From: Epiperipatus broadwayi
Taxonomy: Eukaryota > Onychophora > Udeonychophora > Euonychophora > Peripatidae
Assembly (NCBI GenBank): GCA_028023455.1
Contig: JAQFVV010012435.1
Span: 248,001 to 312,000 of the forward strand
Reading direction: 5' to 3'
DNA length: 64,000 nucleotides
The notes beneath the pieces were generated by a model. That model saw nothing but the letters and a program-made list of their open reading frames with translations. It was not told the DNA's origin and made no database searches. The position numbers were made by a program, and so were the translations under genes. This document shows positions 33,109 through 44,879 of the stretch, piece by piece. Each line of letters starts with the position of its first letter. Within the stretch, counting starts at the first letter, position 1.

Positions 33109-33470
33109 TCTTATTACTATATAATTCTTTAGAAAATCTTCCCTTACATGTCTTATTATCTCTCTTTTTAATAATAGTTCTTTTTTATTGCTGAAACAAC
33201 ATTTTTTTTCAATATCATGATGTTCTGTTATTCCTTTGAAACTTTTATTGTCTTCTATAACTTTTCTTACTATTACAGAATTATATTTTCTTTTGTCATT
33301 ATTAACTTCTTTTTGAACCATTTTACAAAGTTCTAGAAATTGTTAATATATCACTTAAAATGTTTCATATCCATCTTTTCTTTATATTCTTTTTTGGGTC
33401 AATAAAATGTTATTGATAAATTGCTGGGTTTTTAGCAACTATCTTTCTTGCAGTTCTTAATATATACATA
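31850..33470 (-). pseudogene. Decayed RTE LINE, reverse transcriptase to 3' end
   Basis: Minus-strand blocks follow the RTE order: 3' end near 31860, SW.GHI region at 32040-32130, FADD region near 32410-32460, KAFD region near 32560-32700, and KKGDKK..NIDI near 32860-32890. The N-terminal RT region 33030-33330 still has an open frame reading VQKEVNNDKRKYNSVIVRKV and VIEDNKSFKGITEHHDIEKK. A (TA)n microsatellite interrupts it at about 33067-33105. There are many stops elsewhere. The copy begins inside the RT, so it is 5'-truncated. Confidence 0.75.
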
Positions 33471-33473
33471 TAA

Positions 33474-33718
33474 TAAAAAATAATAATGAATATAACAATA
33501 AAAATATGTTTATAAAAACTATAACAAACCACAGAAGTACTTTAAAATTTGAAAATCTTGGGATATGATTTGATGATGTTTACTTCCACTACATTTGAAT
33601 TTAAATGACAGTTGAAGAAGGTTAAGTGATTAACTAAAAGTACTTCGGTAATTTGTTATAGTTTTTATAAATATATTTTTACTATTATATTCATTATTAT
33701 TTTTTATTACATTATTTA
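33474..33718. repeat. Palindromic foldback repeat
   Basis: Left arm AATAAAAATATG then TTTATAAAAACTATAACAAA, and right arm TTTGTTATAGTTTTTATAAA then TATATTTTTACT, are complementary over about 60-70 bp. They enclose about 100 bp that contains CAGTTGAAGAAGGTTAAGTG. No protein. It directly abuts the end of the RTE copy at 31850-33470. Confidence 0.7.
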
Positions 33719-33734
33719 TTTCATAACAGGTATT

Positions 33735-34445
33735 ATATTATATATATTGAAATGGTCAGTTTCATCCATCTGCCCATTTCACTTATTTTACCCACACATC
33801 CATCCATATGCCAGGTTTAAACCCTCCCAGAGTACCCATTTGAATAACATTAAATTATTATATATGCAGAATCATGTGTATATATGCGAGTGGTATGTCT
33901 GTAATTTAATAGTATATGTATAGATTACAGATATGTATTCATTTCATAAATATTTCTAATTTAGGAAATATTTTAGTTTAAATTATTATGTTATTGGTAT
34001 ATATTATATATATATATATATTCATTCATTTTATAAATATTTCTAGTTTAAGAAATATTTTAGTTAAATCATTTAGCCAATTTTATTGATGTATTATTGA
34101 AATTGCATATGTATATTTCCTGTTATTCTGCACGTATGGTTATAAAATTAATCTTCTACTAATTATGAAAGTAACTTTGTCAAAATAACCTTTGATCTTA
34201 TAAACAGATTTTAAAGTAGGTCATGCATTGGTCCTAAAATAGTGTGGACTTGATTTGGTAAATATAAAATGTTAATAACAAAATAATGCAGGAAAACAAA
34301 ATCTCAATTACTGGTTATAATTAAAAATGTTTTTCTAAAATAAATAAATGAGTTTTTCTATTGGTTGTAACCATTAAATATGTTTTGCTAAAATAAATAA
34401 ATGAACTTTTCAGCTACATTCAAGCTCATAAAAATTAACAGGTGG
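33735..34445. repeat. AT-rich stretch with two local duplications
   Basis: About 60 bp are repeated at 33935-33985 and 34022-34070 (ATTCATTTxATAAATATTTCTA). Another pair of about 65 bp lies at 34315-34365 and 34368-34420 (AAAATAAATAAATGA endings). The segment 33760-33850 resembles 10975-11025 (GCCRGTTTTAAACxCTC). No gene was seen. Confidence 0.55.
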
Positions 34446-34449
34446 CCAG

Positions 34450-36750
34450 AGTTTAAAAAGTATAAATACTTAAAGTTTTGTTACCAAGGGGATCGTATAT
34501 ATATTAAGTGAGTTGTAAGCATAACCTACACCTGTTTTACCTTCAAAATGATCAAGTAGGACTGCAATAGCTCACCCTCTTCTTAGCTGGGGAATGGAGA
34601 AGAACTTTGTGGTCCAATGAAACCTAATGCCATAACCAGAAAAGTAGCCCATAGAAAATCTCTATTAGCTTTAAATCATCATCAAAAGTGTCAACTTAAT
34701 ATTCCCCCAAGTGCTTCAAAATTAACTGCAATGGAAACAACTGAATGGTAAAATTTCTCTCAGAGCTCTGTTTATAAACTGTGACTTTCAATTCTTTCTT
34801 TTAAAAGCTAGCTATTTATTAAATCTGCCTTTCCCAAACACCTTTACTAAAATCTACAAAGAAGATTGTTAAATGCTAAATCTTGCCTGATTGTAAAACT
34901 TAAATTCTCTTTTAAAATGTAAAACTCAAATTCTCTTTTAAAATGTAAAACTCTAATAATCTATTTTAAATGTATAATTTCCTCCAGTCTTTTTATGCCT
35001 ATTTCTAAATCTATTCGATTTAGTCTATGATTTTATCATTTTAATATTATATGTATTTGATATGCCAAATGACTCGAAACCGCAAGTATTCATAAATATA
35101 ATTTTAGCTTATTGATTTGCAAAGATAATTTCAAATCTTTGCTATAATAAATATTAAATAATTGAATTATTATTCTTCATTCTCACTCGCTGTTTCGAGA
35201 TCATATTATTATTTTACTGATTAAGTTTTGGGTATTAATATTACAATAATCAGTTATCTAGTTAAAATTGTAGTTTGCTTAATTCTAGTTATGAATTATA
35301 ACTATTTATATATGTAATTTATACGTCATAGGAACTAGCCACAGATATATTCTCAAAGCATATTTTAATGTTTTATTCGTAATTACCCCTGCAAATATGC
35401 TTTGTCCTCCTTAAATTTATATATGTTGAGATGCAGCTGATAATATTAAACTAAGTTACTAATTAATTTAGTCCCTAAATAGTATATTTGAAATACTAAA
35501 TTTGAGAACTGGATTGTATAGATATGCAAATAGACGCTATCTAATTTTAAGGCATGCTAATATAAAATTACATATTTGTGTTATATATATGTATAAGTTG
35601 CGGATGTGTCCTTACTAAGTACACAATGTACACTGATCTTCTTGCTGCATGATTATTGATGAGTTGCTGGTGAAGGTCACTCTTATCCACTTTAGTTCAG
35701 GTTCAAGCACACTTTTAGAACTAGAGCACAAGGACCTAGGTTATTCATAATGCTTATCTGACTCCCTGAACTACTAATGTTCTTATTCGTAGCAAGTTAA
35801 GTGGCTTTAGGGCAAACCAAGTCTTTGGAGACTGAAGCCCATGAATAATGACCCATTCACACCTTTGAGCTTTATTAATATTTTAATATGTGCCATAGAG
35901 GATATAGGTAGACCTATCATAAACCAGTTTTCTCTCCTTTTATATTAAATGCTTATTTGGTATTAGTGTATATCCTAATCTAGGTTAACATGCTAACCTG
36001 CATATCTCTGAGCCTAATTACATGCTCGATTTAACTTTGAATAGATAGACGCCATAGGAGCACTATTATAGTTAATTATATAACTTTGGCTATAAAGTTC
36101 CATATGATCTAGCAGACTACATGAGGGCTAGAAATTTGGCATATTAATATAGGCATAAACTCCAATACTGCACTACACTTTATTAAACACTTATAATGAG
36201 ATAGGTAACATTAATCTCATTAGTTATATAATACCTGCGAGTGTTATATCTCATGTTCCCATCATATAATTTTGTATGTTTTGATTTATTATTTGTTATT
36301 GTTTTATTAAATTAATAATATTTAAAATTATAACTCGTTTTCATATTTTTATTGTCCGTGAGTTCATTTTATCCAGCTCTAGATTTAATTGCATATGCAT
36401 CATTATATCTATAGGTAGACTATTCTATTAAATTTCATGATCAATCATTGATATTTTAATTAACCATTTAGTCTTGTGTGTATATATCTGACCAAATCAG
36501 TGATAAACTAGTTAATTTATGAGTCTCTTGATCCACCAGGGGTGACTGCCAGACTGAGGTTAAATTGAATGCCTGGGTACATTGAGGAATGCCATCCATA
36601 GGGTATTAGATCATTGAGCAGAGGTGAAAGAATTGAATGTTGGTCGGATTCTGGATCCCAGTATCCGGATTCGATCAGCCTTAGTGTATTTTGCCTATGT
36701 TCTAGATTTTGTTACATGGAGGGACAATTCTTACCATTACAATATATAGT
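34450..36750 (+). repeat. Old interspersed repeat G, copy 2
   Basis: This aligns in order with 11500-13890 at low identity; see that entry for the anchor blocks. It contains a threefold tandem repeat of about 29 bp (TCTTTTAAAATGTAAAACTC) at 34890-34975. No open frame or protein domain was recognised. The two copies are in direct orientation, 23 kb apart. Confidence 0.4.
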
Positions 36751-36839
36751 AGTTTCTCAGTATTTACATAATTTTCTTATAAGAATTTAGGTAGATACCA
36801 ATGTTTGTAAATAGAAGTGAACTCTTATATAATACAGTA

Positions 36840-37350
36840 TACATTTTTATCACATACTCTATGTTAAAGCAAATGTTCAAATGCTAAACTGATTATAAGT
36901 TGCATAAACAAATTACTCTTCAAAGATTAAATCATGCCAGACTAAATTTACATGTAACAAGCATCAACTTTGATATCAAATCAAAATATCAATCAATCAA
37001 CCCTTACAGGTTGATCAGTTCATGGCTTACAAACAACATTCTTCATCTTATCACAGAACTATTTAGTAGAATTTCGATCTAATGTGCAAAGCCAGTTACT
37101 TTGCAATTTCAAGTTCAAACCAAGTAGTGAATAAAAAATTTAATCTTTACAAAGGCAATGTTATAATTATTTTGTACTTTAATATCTAATTGATCTAAAG
37201 AAAACAACATTGGACATTACATAGAGATATAATCAGATGATTCTTTGGTCAGCTAAAGAATTGTGTTTATAAGACATAAAACAATAGTCCTGAAGAAGTT
37301 GATTGGTTGGTATTTTAATGAGTAATTCTATGTTTTCTTTTCTTTTCTAT
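36840..37350 (+). repeat. Interspersed repeat E, copy 1
   Basis: This shares ordered blocks with 40890-41175. They are TAAACAAATTACTCxTCAA, ATCAxxTTTGATATCAxxTCAAAATATCAAT, TTTGxACTTTAATATCTAATTG and AAxAGTTGATTGGTTGGTAT. The last block, preceded by CCTGAAGAAG, resembles a decayed CTGAAGA..GAAAC motif. No protein. It ends about 30 bp before the composite element at 37387. Confidence 0.65.
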
Positions 37351-37396
37351 AATAATTGTTGTGTATATATATATATAAATTAATTTGGTACTTGGG

Positions 37397-37585
37397 TATA
37401 ATTCAATCGATGACATATTACCCTGAAGGCATATCAGTCTAATCTTGCGATTTTTAAGATAACGTCTCCAAGTGATTTGCGGACACATGTAATCGCTAAA
37501 ATGTGTCCGCAGATCACATGAACACGGTACGTTAAAAAACGCAACATTAGACCAATATGCCTTCAGGGTAATACATCATCGAAAT
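37397..37585. repeat. Left-end hairpin of the composite element
   Basis: A nested palindrome lies inside the left end. ATTACCCTGAAGGCATAT at 37419 pairs with ATATGCCTTCAGGGTAAT near 37555. In the centre GTGATTTGCGGACACAT pairs with ATGTGTCCGCAGATCAC. GC content is well above the surroundings. This could be a complete small MITE inserted in, or forming the end of, the larger element. Confidence 0.7.
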
Positions 37586-37847
37586 TAAACATAAAAAAAA
37601 GAAAAAAAATGTGACGCAGGTCACGTGATAAAAAACAAAAAAAAGGGCAAAAATCTGACACATGTGTCAAAATAATTTAGAAAAAACTATATTCTAATTT
37701 ATAAAACCACCCTATATTATGCTCAATTATAAAAAACAGCGCATAGTGCTGGAGTTGGCGGGGGGGCCCTTTGTGTTTTTGACAAGCTGTTAGGCTTGGC
37801 ATACACCTATACCTTGTATTACTCTCATAGCTGTAATTTTTATAATT

Positions 37848-37960
37848 GCCCATGAATTTACGAAAAATAATTTTCTGTATGATATAATTCAGAAATTAAA
37901 AATTGCCAATGAATTTACGAAAAATAATTTTCTGTATGATAAAATTCAGAAATTAAAAAT
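37848..37960 (+). repeat. 60-bp tandem duplication
   Basis: Two nearly identical units run from ATTGCCxATGAATTTACG through TTTTCTGTATGATA to CAGAAATTAAAA. They lie within the composite element and differ at about two or three sites, so the duplication is recent relative to the element's other repeats. Confidence 0.85.
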
Positions 37961-39702
37961 TAAATTAAAACGTAATTCAATTGTAGAAATATTAACAAAA
38001 ATTTTTTGTAAATTTTAAATAAACAGCTAAATTAAAAAGACACGATTTAATGCAAATCTGGTATTAATGGCGTCATTTAATGCAAATCTGGTATTAATGG
38101 CGTCGCACCCTGTAATTTTTATAATTGCCGAAGAATTTACGAAAAATAATTTGAGAATTGTAGAAATATTAACAAAAAGTTTTTATAATTGACGATGAAT
38201 TTACGAAAAATAATTTGAGAATTGTAGAAATATTAACAAAAAGATTTTGTAAATTTAAAATAAACAGATAAATAAAAACCAGTTTACCGGAATAAATTAC
38301 GAAAAATAATTTTCTGTATGATACAATTCAGAAATTAAAAATGAAATTAAAACATAATTCAATTGTAAACTGATATGCTTTCAGGGTAATATGTCATCGG
38401 TTGAATTATCCAGGTCACATGCTAAAAAATATTCAAAAATGAAAAATATCTGACGCAGGTCAGGCAAATACTAAAAAAAAAAATGTACATGCATGCGTCA
38501 AAATATTATTCTCAATTTTAAAATACAGCAGCGCGTAGCGCTGGAATTGGTAAGGGGAGCCTCCGGATGTTTTTGTCGGGCCACAGGCCTGGCGTACATG
38601 TATATCAGACATTGTATTACTCTCATAGCTGTATGATATAATTCAGAAATTAAAAATAAAATTAAAACGTAATTCAATGTAAGTTTGAGAATTGTAAAAA
38701 TATTAACAAATATTTTTTGTAAATAAGTTTGAGAATTGTAGAAATATTAACAAAAACTTTTTGTAAATTTTAAATAAACACCTAAATAAAAAAGATGTGA
38801 TCTAATGCAAATCTGATATTAATGGTGCCGCACTTTTACATGCATTTGGTAATTTTAAAAACGTACTGCATATTGCAAAATTGATTTAAAAAATTATTTC
38901 AAATTATTTACACATTAAAAACATAATGTAGAAATATTAACAAAAAGTACTTTACCCGAATTAATGCGAATCTGGCATTAATGGCATCCTTGTTATCACA
39001 TGCATTTGGTAATGTATATTCAAAATTTGTTTTAAAAAATTATTGAAAATTATTTACACATTAAACATAATTCAATGTAAGTTTGAGAATTGTAGAAATA
39101 TTAACAAATATTTTTTGTAAATAAGTTTGAGAATTGTAGAAATATTAACAAAAACTTTTTGTAAATTTTAAATAAACACCTAAATAAAAAAGACGTGATC
39201 TAATGCAAATCTGGTATTAATGGCGTCCAGAAAACGCCGCACTTTTACATGCATTTGGTAATTTTTAAAACATACTGCATATTGCAAAATTGATTTAAAA
39301 AATTATTTCAAATTATTTACACATTAAAAACGTAATGTAGAAATATTAACAAAAAGTTTTTGTAAATTTAAAATAAACAGATAAATAAAAATTTTTTTGT
39401 AAATTTAAAATAAACAGATAAATAAAACACTTTACCTGAATTAACAGCTCAAAAAAGTAACTGTGATGCCGTGGATAGCAAAATCACAATAGACAGAAAA
39501 ATCAAAAAATTTCCCAAACCTCTCTACGAATTTTAAATCTCGTGGGTGAAAAAAAAAAAATTGACTCTCTGATGGATTAATCACGCCATTCACTTGGTTA
39601 CCATGACAATGTTGTCATGCAAAAAACGTCGATGTTTACCGGAAGGGAAATCGGTAAGTCAAAAACGTCATCGGTTGAATTATTCACAAGTACCATTAAT
39701 TT

Positions 39703-40091
39703 TAAGCAGTGGATCATTAATAATTGAAAATGATATATATATATAGCATGATTATTTATTTCAGTCTATCTATTTTTATTACATGGGGTAAATTAATTAA
39801 CCATATACTCTTTAATTAACACTTTACAATGCAATTTTAACATATGATTTATTTCTTCTTGCTTACAGTTTCAACTGCCCTGCAGTCATCATCAGAACTA
39901 CAATATTTAAACATATACAATTAATACCTAATCATACACACACACAGATATATACCAATATATACACATACATATACAAATATATATAAAAAACCATAAC
40001 GACATTTTAAACTGTATTTTAATCTATGGATTTTTGATAAATCATATGTTAAAATTGTATTGTAAAGTGTTAATTAAGGAGTATATGGTAT

Positions 40092-40133
<42 letters not shown>

Positions 40134-40137
40134 TTGA

Positions 40138-40182
<45 letters not shown>

Positions 40183-40190
40183 TCAATGCA
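39703..40190. repeat. Palindromic repeat with (TA)n tracts
   Basis: ACCATATACTCxTTAATTAA at 39799 and TTAATTAAGGAGTATATGGT at 40070 are the ends of complementary arms of about 52 bp. Between them, on the minus strand, is CTGATGATGACTGCAGGGCA then GTTGAAAC (39868-39895). That order resembles a hammerhead core with a pairable ACTGC/GCAGT stem II. To the right, two (TA)n tracts (about 40093-40131 and 40142-40177) are bracketed by TGCATTGATTAAT and ATTAATCAATGCA, a second hairpin. Confidence 0.6.
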
Positions 40191-40889
40191 AATAAGGAGG
40201 AGTGGAATTAATTAACAATGAAATTATTTTTGTTTCAATAAAGTGCTTTTGAAAATAAATATATACTAAACTAATTGCTATACATATAGTACAGTTATAT
40301 TTTAAAGATGTCTAAAATATACTTTAAAAGAATAAAATTAAAACATATACTACATACCCTAATAACATTTAGAACTCTCATTTTATAATGATCATTGTTT
40401 ATGATATAGCATACAGCAATGGTTTTCTTCATCTAAAAGCTTCATTATACTTTGTAATGCAAAATAATCCAAGTTCTTCCTATCCCAGTTAATCTTATCT
40501 CACTGGTAATACATTTCTTTACAAGAACTCTACATTATTACTAAAAGACAGCAAAAAAGTCTTCAAACAATTTCTTAATCTTTTTACATACAATTTCTGA
40601 ATTGATGTTAACACTTGTCATTTGTTTTTGATTGATCTACATTAACAGAGTTTCTATTATAAATATATGGTTCTAGCTGAAAGCTATTTTGCTATATATT
40701 AATTTTTAATTCATATTTTTTAAACAATACATAATAATCATTTAACCATACTATATTCAAAACTTAGATGATTAACTACTTTACCACTTTCTCTTTTAGA
40801 AATGATTTTGTTTTTCACTTCAATGTGGCCAATTTTTTGATACTATTATTTTTTTATTTTTGGTGTATGATTAATTTTGACAGAACTCT
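40191..40889. other. AT-rich sequence, no gene recognised
   Basis: No repeat relationship, coding remnant or promoter-like motif was seen. Confidence 0.4.
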
Positions 40890-41345
40890 ATATTAACTCA
40901 AATGCTCAATTGATTATATTGTATAAACAAATTATTCCTCAATGTTGAAATCATACTAGACTCTAAAGTTAACATATAATAAACACCAATTTTGATATCA
41001 CCTCAAAATATCAATATAAGATGCAAAATCATTTGCTTAATCTTTATGAAGACTGTGTTGTAATTATTTTGCACTTTAATATCTAATTGGTTTAAAGAAA
41101 AGAACATTATCAGTTATAAAACAATCATTCTAAAGAGTTGATTAGTTGGTATCTTAATGTGTGATTATATAATCATATGCATTTTTTTCACAGTAATTAT
41201 ATATATATATATATCATAACCATCAAAATGAATGTAAGCCACCAAAACACTGGCCAAAAGCCAAACAAACTGTACACAACCAACAAACTTAATGCAAGCC
41301 ACCAAACCATGGATTAAAAGTTAAACAAGCAACATGACTTGACAA
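40890..41345 (+). repeat. Interspersed repeat E, copy 2, and a short tandem repeat
   Basis: 40890-41175 matches 36840-37350 in direct orientation with internal deletions. It is followed by a (TA)n tract and, at 41221-41340, by two degenerate units of about 60 bp (AATGxAAGCCACCAAAxCA then AAACAAxCxxxACATGAC or similar). No protein. Confidence 0.6.
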
Positions 41346-42000
41346 TGTATAATAATAATATAACAAGCTTAGCTCAGGGTTCTAAATAATATATACTATA
41401 ATAAAAAGAGCCATATGGATAAGAATAACAATAAGTAAACATTGTAAATCCTAATTAGCATTTAATAAAAATTTTAGAGGTGGAGAAATCTCAATTCACT
41501 CTAACGAATTACAGAGATGCTCTTAATATTAAAAACATATACCATAGAATAATTAGGTTATATTAGATTCTTCATCATAATATTTATAATAATATTCCCC
41601 TCCAATAATAACATCTAATAATCACTATTCTCGACATTTGATTGAAATGATTAGATCCACATTTCACAATCTTCTGATAAAGAATTATATATTTTTTAAA
41701 TGTTGTGCCACCTTATTTCTTAAAAGGATTTCTTTTGTAAAATAATTTATTTTCATCATTTATTATAATATTAAGATCTCACAGTTCTTTAATTAAATAT
41801 TTATAATATTAAAATTCATTCTTTTATTTGAGAAGTATTAGGCAATGAATGCAATCCTAATAAAATAAGAGGAGACATACTTTTACCCCATAAAATAATG
41901 TCTACCTAATTTTGAGAAATCAATTGTATCTGACACAAGCTAAAATTATTTTCCATCAACACTATCAAGATAGTAATATTTTATGTAACAATTCAGTTTC
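41346..42000. other. AT-rich sequence, no gene recognised
   Basis: Nothing supported beyond very low GC. Confidence 0.35.
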
Positions 42001-42004
42001 TGTT

Positions 42005-42275
42005 GTGTCTAAGCATAAAGAATGGTGATCATGTGATGTTTGATAGTTGCAACATATCTTCTGAACTTTTTCATGGAATATCATAATAGCAACTTTTTCC
42101 ATACAATAGTGCCACCCAAACAAGCCATATAATCAATGGATGCTAGAAGATTTGTGCAGCAAAATCTCTATCTGAAAGACTAGTTTCTGATTTGTGAACT
42201 TCATCAGTGAGGAGTCTTGAATCTGGGAGGACTGCAACTAGATAAGTATTGATCATGTGATGTTTTAATGCTTTA
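42005..42275. mobile_element. Foldback family A, rearranged copy
   Basis: The outer family A segment (TAAGCATAAAGAATGGTGAT then CATGTGATGTTTGAT) is at the left in the orientation normally found on the right. CTTTTTCCATACAATAGTGCCACCC, ATCAATGGATGC and CATCAGTGAGGAGTC follow. A second outer-flank remnant, GATCATGTGATGTTTTAATG, closes it. The right arm itself is missing. Confidence 0.7.
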
Positions 42276-43290
42276 ACACCAATCCTACCTATGGGCTCCA
42301 CTAGAATTTTTTTTTAAAAATGAAGCTTTTCTCTATAATAAATATCTTAAAATTCAATGTTTAAATGTTATATATAATTCTATCTCACAAACAAGAAAAG
42401 TGATTTTTGATTAAAATGGTTGTCCAATCTCTTCATATGAATTAAAAATATTTTGAAAAAAAATTTAGTATGATTAGTTACTTAGAAGATCATTTGAAGA
42501 TTGATTATTCTAGTACATTTTGAGCACAACAGTCCTGTTTAATTTAGAATGAACTAAATGTTATCACTATTATTTACATTATTCACTTGAGAATTAAGAT
42601 TTGGTGGAATCTTGGGACCTCAAAAAATTTGCAAAAAAGTATTTTTTAAATCTAAAATCATATAATTTTATTAATTTACAAACATTAATCACATATACTT
42701 ATATAAACATGATTTACAAATATTAAGTACATATAGTTATATATTTGATGAAGAATCACAGAAAACATCCCATCATAATATGAAATGACTGCACATACTT
42801 CTTTCCAAACACATTATTCAAGCATCAGCATACTATCTTTGTAAATTAATTTTACATAAACAGAATATTTTCATAATTATTTGATGTGAATGTATTCGTG
42901 CTGAGATTTCCATTATCAGATATTTGCAACAGTTTTCAGGATACCTATACATTATATCACTTTGAAATTATCCTTATCTTTTTATTTACATTTTCCCGAA
43001 AATCTCTCATATTGCTAGTATTAAATATTGGCAATGGATAAAAGTTCAAAGATTCAATATAAATTTAATTAAAATACTTCCTATACCAATACAGCTCTGA
43101 AACATTAAAAACTCTACTATTAAATTTTTTTAAAAATTAGAAAGGCTTTGAGTTTAGTGTTTCAGTCTAAGACAAAAAAAAAACTTACATCTAAGCTGAA
43201 CCTGTCTAGCATTTTTAGTCCTACATCTGTTTCTTTAGCATTGCATTAACCCCCACAAAACAATTACATGCACTATATATATATATATTA
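42276..43290. other. AT-rich sequence, no gene recognised
   Basis: Small local repeats are present (AATTTACAAACATTAATCACA and a similar unit near 42670-42730). No domain or Pol III motif was seen. Confidence 0.35.
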
Positions 43291-43299
43291 TAATTAGCT

Positions 43300-43800
43300 T
43301 GCAAATAGCTCTTAACAAGCTTCTGACAAGCTCATTACATAACATATGTAATAACAAGCTTGTTAAATTAGGTCATGTGATACATGACTTAATTTCTTTG
43401 TAATTTTATTTTTTTGCTATTAAAGCTTTGACGATTTTATATTGCTAAAGCTATTAATATATGATGTATCTGAACTTGGTTCAGTCACATATAAATATTT
43501 AAGTTAAATAGCTGGATTTGAAGACATATGGATGTCTGAAAAATTCAAAATTTCTACTTAATAGTTGACCATTAGATAAAGTGCTGGTGATTGGCCTGGT
43601 ATTTTAAATCTAATACTTGAATATCCTAGCACCTCATTGAGGAATCTAATACTTGAATATCCTAGCACCTCATTGAGAAATCCAGCAGCAGAAACCGGTG
43701 TGAGGTTGGGGATATTCTGAAAAGCTTGTTAAGAGTTACTTGCAGCTCAGCTTGTTAAATTAGATCATGTGACAAATGACTTGATTTCTTTGTAATATAT
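43300..43800. repeat. Repeat flanked by 48-bp direct repeats, with internal tandem
   Basis: AGCTTGTTAAATTAGGTCAT then GTGATACATGACTT..TTTCTTTGTAAT near 43361 recurs in direct orientation near 43752. AGCTTGCAAATAGCTCTTAA then CAAGCTT near 43298 pairs with AAGCTTGTTAAGAGTTACTT near 43721. A 36-bp tandem duplication (AATCTAATACTTGAATATCC then TAGCACCTCATTGAG) lies at 43608-43679. It may be an old mobile element of unknown type. Confidence 0.6.
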
Positions 43801-43889
43801 ATATTAATTTTGTCAAATAATAAAGATCATAAAGTTTATAAATCGTTAATTAGAATAATACATTATTGCATCTTTTCTCTGTTTTTAAT

Positions 43890-44015
43890 TTTTTTTAAAA
43901 ATCGAATGGTTAAATTCGAATACCAGAGATCACAAATCTGGGATGCGATCTTGAGTTCCAGATTCTAGCACCTTAGCACTGTATCAGACAAACCACTCAA
44001 AGCATGATTTTTTAA
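43890..44015 (-). mobile_element. Decayed tRNA-derived SINE
   Basis: On the minus strand, GAGTGGTTTGTCTGATACAG then TGCTAAGGTGCTAGAATCTG resembles the head and body of the GTTTGGTGTAGTGGTAGGGT family at 10060. The far side has GGTATTCGAATTTAACC, a possible B-box remnant. Confidence is limited by divergence. Confidence 0.4.
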
Positions 44016-44044
44016 AATTAAAAAAATACAGGTAGTTATAAATC

Positions 44045-44130
44045 GTATATAGCCGGCTGCTTTACAAGCAGTTGTCCCGGGTTAGCGGGTTCGCTTCCCG
44101 GCTGATGCTATGACACGAGAAAAAAAACAA
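44045..44130 (+). mobile_element. Short tRNA-derived SINE, forward copy
   Basis: It contains TAGCCGGCTGCTTTACAAGC, then GGGTTCGCTTCCCGGCTGAT, then GCTATGACACGAG and an A-rich tail. It is the same family as 1631, 10191, 27934 and 54329, and the only forward copy. The B box is preserved and the A-box side is shortened. Confidence 0.8.
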
Positions 44131-44874
44131 AAACAAATCTAAAACTAAAAAAGGCTCGCGTTTATTGTTTTAATTAATTAATTAATTGATAAATATTAAT
44201 ACACACTATATTTTTAAACAACATGAACAGTATATTCGATTTGATTATTTTTTTTAAAGCAAGTATTATTCAATTTGCATTCGCCACAGATATGGGTGTG
44301 CAGGCATGCACACTTAATTTGGATTAATGCTGAATTATTGACATATATGTCCACAAAAGCATTTACATGATAATTAATTATTTTTTTTCTTACCAATGAG
44401 GATAATTAAAAGAGTGATTAAATTAAAAACTATTTTGAGATGATTAAATCTTTGACATTAATTGTTATTGCAGTTTTTATTAAAAGTTGTGTGAAAACAA
44501 TTTTTTTAATTGATTGCAGTGTTATTGGCAACGTCTCTGTGAAGTCAATAAGTCTATTATTTTGAATATCACTCAACAAACAAACTTATATAGTGTGAAA
44601 ATGAAAATATATAATTTCAAATATGTATATAAGTTTGTCTAATTTAAAGATGCTACTAACAGTAATGCTTTTACATCAAGAGTAGATAACGTTTTTCAGT
44701 CACAGCCAACTCCCAAACTTATCTGATTTAGACATGAGTCATAATTTAAAGGATTCAAAATAAAAGAACGTGAAAATTACAAAATTATTTATTTCAGTAT
44801 TTTTTAATCCTAATAAGATTATAATTATTACCATCGTCATTATATTATTTATTACTATATCTAATTAATATTTA
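44131..44874. other. AT-rich sequence, no gene recognised
   Basis: The stretch includes a (TTAA)n-like tract near 44171-44190 and short open frames with no domain. No repeat relationship was found. Confidence 0.4.
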
Positions 44875-44879
44875 ACATA

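Larger units (their letters stand above)
37387..39694. mobile_element. Composite palindromic DNA element with 8-bp target duplication
   Basis: The 2,308-bp block is bounded by inverted ends of about 28 bp (GGTACTTG then TATAATTCAAYCGATGAC) and by the direct repeat ATTAATTT on both sides (37379-37386 and 39695-39702). Inside, the terminal motif with ATTACCCTGAAGGCATAT recurs inverted at 37540-37585 and 38361-38402. It holds at least eight TAGAAATATTAACAAAAA units and about five AATCTGGTATTAATGGCGTC units. Two copies of a GC-rich AGCGCTGG..GGCxTGGC segment lie at 37737-37840 and 38525-38620. It has no open frame, so it must be non-autonomous. Inverted ends plus an 8-bp duplication suggest a cut-and-paste DNA transposon. 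The superfamily is not recognisable from the ends. Confidence 0.65.

Noticed and set aside
32982-33194. Membrane-protein-like frame with a YIYIYI stretch
   Set aside because: Reads through a (TA)n microsatellite and the antisense of a decayed RTE.
43608-43679. CRISPR-like repeat
   Set aside because: Only two contiguous 36-bp units with no spacers, in an animal-type genome.
44045-44130. A tRNA gene with GGGTTCGCTTCCC
   Set aside because: Part of a dispersed short SINE family with A tail; no cloverleaf.
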